The notes under the pieces are model-generated. The model saw nothing but the letters and a program-made list of their open reading frames with translations, was not told the DNA's origin and made no database searches. Both the position numbers and the translations under genes were made by a program. Positions 61,184 to 64,000 of a stretch of 64,000 nucleotides of DNA are shown here, one piece after another; positions within the stretch are counted from its first letter, which is position 1, and each line of letters opens with the position of its first letter. Origin of the DNA: Manihot esculenta (taxonomy: Eukaryota > Streptophyta > Magnoliopsida > Malpighiales > Euphorbiaceae); contig NC_035165.2 in NCBI RefSeq assembly GCF_001659605.2, forward strand, positions 10,474,445-10,538,444. Direction: 5' to 3'.

Positions 61184-61309
61184 TTCGGCCGCCGAAAGTC
61201 AAGTTCGGCCGCCGAACATGCATGTGTTTTGGAGGCACGTTAGGCCCCCGAAAGCATGAGTGAGGGGAAGTCCAGGTTCGGCCGCCGAAAGTCAAGTTCG
61301 GCCGCCGAA
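61184..61309 (+). promoter_or_regulatory. Two phased palindrome pairs in element J promoter
   Basis: TTCGGCCGCCGAA at 61184-61196 and 61204-61216, then 61277-61289 and 61297-61309. Members of each pair start 20 bp apart. Each contains GCCGCC, the core of the GCC box bound by plant AP2/ERF factors, and flanking inverted TTCGG/CCGAA arms. A protein-binding role is inferred. Confidence 0.6.
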
Positions 61310-61364
61310 CATTGCATGGATGCGGAGGCACATTCGGCCCCCGAACGTGGCCTGGCCAGCCACC

Positions 61365-61371
61365 TATAAAA
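61365..61371 (+). promoter_or_regulatory. TATA box of element J
   Basis: TATAAAA, exactly 55 bp after the proximal palindrome. A start near 61395-61400 is expected. Confidence 0.75.
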
Positions 61372-62436
61372 GGGTCCCTTAGCCGAAAATGGGCGAGCTT
61401 TTTCTCCCCATTTCGGCCAAGGTGAGCATTCCGCCATCCTTCCCCCAATCTTGAGTTTTTCCTTCCTTTTTCCATGATCTTTACAAGTTTATAACTTTGG
61501 TTTTGAAGATCTTTGAGCTTAGAACGAGTTTTGGAGCTTGGAGACCAAAAGTTGGAACTTCTCCCATCTCCAAGTTAGATCTCCTCAACCCTCGATCTTC
61601 AAGAGGTAAGAGCCGATCTTAAGCTCAATGTATGATTTAAACAAGTTTTATGAAGTTTTAAGGGATAGAATGCATGTTAGGGCATATGTTGAACCTATGG
61701 GTTTTTGATGACTTTTTGAACAATGTAGCTTGATTGTGTGTGATTGAAGTGTTGTAGATGGGGTATATGCATGTTTGAGGCCCCTAGGAACTTGTATGCA
61801 TGCTTTGGTTGAAAAATATGCATGTTTGGAAGGTTTGGAGGCGAAATGCACAAAGGAGCCAAGTTTCTGCCCTTTGGCAGAAACCAGGTTCGGCAGCCAA
61901 AGGCACTTTCGGCCGCCGAACATGGCTGGGGAGGCAGGCCTTTCGGCTGCCAAAGTTGCCCCCGAAAAGAGACTTTCGTCTCTGTCTGGGACTTTCGGCC
62001 GCCGAAGGTGCCGCCGAACCTACCTGAGTTTCGTCTCTGTCCAGGACTTTCGGCCGCCGAAGGTGCCGCCGAAAGTGCCCTGTTCAGCCATTTCATGCAT
62101 ATCTCTATGTGATATTTTCAGGATGTTTTAGGGGGTTTTTGGGGAATATTTTAGAGTTATGTTCAGGTATGTTTGGTCCCTCATTTGAGTCCACCTGTGT
62201 AGGTTCGGACCCGAGGAACCGAGGACCCCAGCAGTGAGTTCAGCTGCTTCGGTATTGTCAGAGTCAGCCAGAGGTGAGTGGAACTATAACTTAATCTTTT
62301 AAATTAAATGCTTTATCATGTTTCATGCATCATGATTATGCAATAGGATGATTGCATTGGTTTTCACGAATATGCCGCATTGCATAAATTGTTGTTGTTG
62401 TGGGTGAATGTCGGATGACCCAGTTAGTTCAAGACA

Positions 62437-62632
62437 GGAAGACCAGGCCCCATGCTACAGGCCTGGCACAGAGTAAACAAGTCCAGGCCCCAGTCTACAG
62501 GCCTGGCACAGAGTAAGGCACGGTTATGGGACTTGAAGACCAGGAGCCAGAGGAGGCCCTGGGAAAATGGTAAGTAATGTATGTTCTGACAGGAAAGACC
62601 AGGACCCCATTCTACAGGCCTGGCACAGAGTT
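62437..62632 (+). repeat. Hairpin minisatellite of element J
   Basis: Four units of the type GACCAGG...CCTGGCACAG (near 62440, 62481, 62538 and 62595). In each the arms CCAGG and CCTGG can pair. Confidence 0.75.
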
Positions 62633-63249
62633 AACTTGGACTAATTGGTGACGAGTTCGCCCAACCCTTATGTGAATTGTTTGTGTTATGATGCATTTCA
62701 TAGAGCATAGTGTTGATGTGTTTTAATAGCTCTACTCACTGGGCTTTTAGCTCACCCCTCTCCCTTTTCCCCCAGGCTTACAGGTACAGGATATAGTACG
62801 GGAGTCCGGATAGAGTAAAGAAGTCATGCCTATGTAATAGCTAGCAATGGACATGATCAAATTGTAATGTAAAAGTACAGTATAGTTATGTAATGAGTTT
62901 TATCGATGTTAGTGTGTGCTTGACCATAGAATGTTGTATCCCTTTTTATACATGATCTTAGAGGTTTTGATGATGTTTATGTAAACCAGCTCAACACAGG
63001 TTATGTTACCCTTTGAGGGCACAGATGAGATCCCACAGAGGGATCAAAGTTATGTTCATATTTATGCACAGGTTGAGTTTGGTTGACGTTTATGGAAAGA
63101 AAAGTTTTAATTTTTATGCATGTTGTTGATCATGTATGGGATTATACAGGTTTACAGGTTTTATGTCAGGCTTGCTACGGGTCCCGGCGGCCTTAAGTCG
63201 ACCCGGATCCCAGCGCCGGTAGCGGTCCAATTTTCGGGTCGTTACAGAA

Positions 63250-63261
63250 TGGTATCAGAGC
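63250..63261 (+). other. Primer binding site (initiator Met tRNA), element J
   Basis: TGGTATCAGAGC just after the LTR end. Confidence 0.93.
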
Positions 63262-63520
63262 CCTAGGTTCATATGGTCGGACCTAGAGTGTCGGGCTCAT
63301 AGAGGTTATAGAAGGTCAAGCACAATAGGAGAAGATCATGTCCACTAGGATAGGATGTGGAGTCCTGTCTTGCATGATGATGTGAAATGCCATGACTTTA
63401 TGCATGTGCATTAATGATATGCTATGATATGTGATGTATGTGATGCGGGTTCATGTGTGCCCACATGAACCATATGATGCTAATGTTGCTTGTGATGCGT
63501 ACTGTTTTTCAGAAAACAGG

Positions 63521-64000
63521 ATGAGAGGAACTCGTCGATCAGCAAGGTTGACTGGAGTACCGCCTGAGGATGAGGGCATGAGCGCCCGTCCTCCTACATT
63601 GCCTAGGGCAATGTCAAGCAGGTCCAACAGGGACAGAGTAGCAAGAGACCCTAGAAGGTCTCTGGATCTGGGTAGAAGCAGATCAGTCAGAGGAACAGTT
63701 CAGGGAGGAGCGTCAGAGGATATGGGGGATGATATGGACGTAGAACAGAGGAGGGATGGCAGTTTGGGAGTCAGTATGTCAGAAGAAGGGATGGGAGAAT
63801 CCCAAGGAGGCACTCAGGCCTCGGGATTTGTACAGCCACCTCACTACCCACATTTCTCACAACATCCCGGGTATTCGATGGGAGGTACATCGGATTACCC
63901 TAGTTTCACCCCTTATCCCACACAGATGCCATACCCACCTTACTACCCACCATACTCTCAGTACCCAATGTATCCACCTCCACCCTACTATCCAAATCCA
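63521..64000 (+). CDS. gag of element J, N-terminal 160 codons, open at window edge
   Basis: Begins MRGTRRSARLTGVPPEDEG. It has a basic N-terminus, a Ser/Arg stretch (LDLGRSRSVRG), an acidic segment (DMGDDMDVEQRRDG), then a Tyr/Pro-rich tract (MPYPPYYPPYSQYPMYPPPP) that reaches the edge before the Gag core. The start is set by the acceptor-like site 8 nt upstream and by agreement with E1 and the complete copy. No stop in 480 nt, in contrast to the two other copies, so it may belong to a recently active element. Confidence 0.88.
   Translation, partial: MRGTRRSARLTGVPPEDEGMSARPPTLPRAMSSRSNRDRVARDPRRSLDLGRSRSVRGTVQGGASEDMGDDMDVEQRRDGSLGVSMSEEGMGESQGGTQASGFVQPPHYPHFSQHPGYSMGGTSDYPSFTPYPTQMPYPPYYPPYSQYPMYPPPPYYPNP

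Larger units (their letters stand above)
61005..63246 (+). repeat. 5' LTR of element J (2242 bp)
   Basis: TGTAATACCCGG...CGGGTCGTTACA. Seven perfect TTCGGCCGCCGAA palindromes start at 61184, 61204, 61277, 61297, 61908, 61994 and 62049. TATAAAA is at 61365-61371, the splice donor GT at 61606-61607, and the hairpin minisatellite at 62437-62632. Confidence 0.95.
61606..63512 (+). other. Predicted leader intron of element J (1907 nt)
   Basis: Donor AAGAG/GTAAGAG at 61606 and acceptor TGTTTTTCAG/AAAAC ending at 63512, eight bases before the gag ATG. Splicing would remove the second palindrome cluster, hairpin array, many ATGs and the primer site at 63250-63261. Supported by conservation of both ends in other copies; not shown experimentally. 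Confidence 0.5.
61005..64000 (+). mobile_element. Chromovirus-family element J, 5' part, nested in element I
   Basis: 5' LTR 61005-63246, primer site, leader and gag running off the window. It inserted after CTTTC (61000-61004), the expected left copy of a 5-bp duplication. It is the youngest layer here and the visible gag has no stop. Confidence 0.94.

Overview
The window looks like nuclear DNA of a dicot plant, probably a woody species; a Euphorbiaceae source such as cassava or rubber tree is only a guess. Three things support a plant: a GT-AG intron-rich leucine-rich-repeat gene, a CLE signalling-peptide gene, and plant-type Ty3/Gypsy lineages (chromovirus/Tekay-like, Athila-like, Tat-like) plus an L1-type LINE. 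No bacterial or organellar features were seen.

Only two host genes are supported. A minus-strand, 11-exon gene (16705-19560) encodes a secreted 327-residue LRR protein and is intact in every splice junction. A minus-strand single-exon gene (35706-36050) encodes a CLE precursor ending in RLVPSGPNPLHN. Both sit in AT-rich islands between blocks of nested retrotransposons.

One LTR family dominates. Its LTRs are about 2.1-2.6 kb, start TGTAATACCCGG and end CCGGGTCGTTACA, with an initiator-Met tRNA primer site. Left block (1-10.8 kb): a decayed Tat-like element (minus) was hit by a solo LTR (8282-10625, TSD CTCTG) and by a plus-strand LTR. That plus-strand LTR was in turn broken by two minus-strand insertions. 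Middle block (20.3-32.5 kb): a Tat gag relic lies beside an Athila-like element (minus, about 21945-32546) that carries two solo LTRs with perfect TSDs (CTTGT, TGCGT). The 39317-49168 block is a complete family member (minus, TSD CTACA) with a chromodomain-bearing gag-pol broken by about five lesions. It is followed by a 5'-truncated LINE (49388-51590). Right block (52.6-64 kb): a Tat-like LTR is interrupted by a family LTR, followed by a Tat primer site and a 35-bp minisatellite. Then come two plus-strand family members, one nested in the gag of the other; the inner one has an open gag that runs off the window.

The most unusual signals are inside the family LTRs. (1) 13-bp palindromes TTCGGCSGCCGAA occur as pairs 20 bp apart, with the proximal copy 54-55 bp from the TATA box in nine of ten promoters. 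(2) Each LTR carries its own minisatellite built around a CCAGG/CCTGG-type hairpin whose arms change in a compensatory way between copies. (3) A splice donor in the LTR and an acceptor 8-10 nt before the gag ATG predict a ~1.9 kb leader intron that would remove the primer site and many upstream ATGs. Together these suggest a structured promoter/leader module. That is inference from sequence alone; no alignments or searches were run and coordinates were read by eye.
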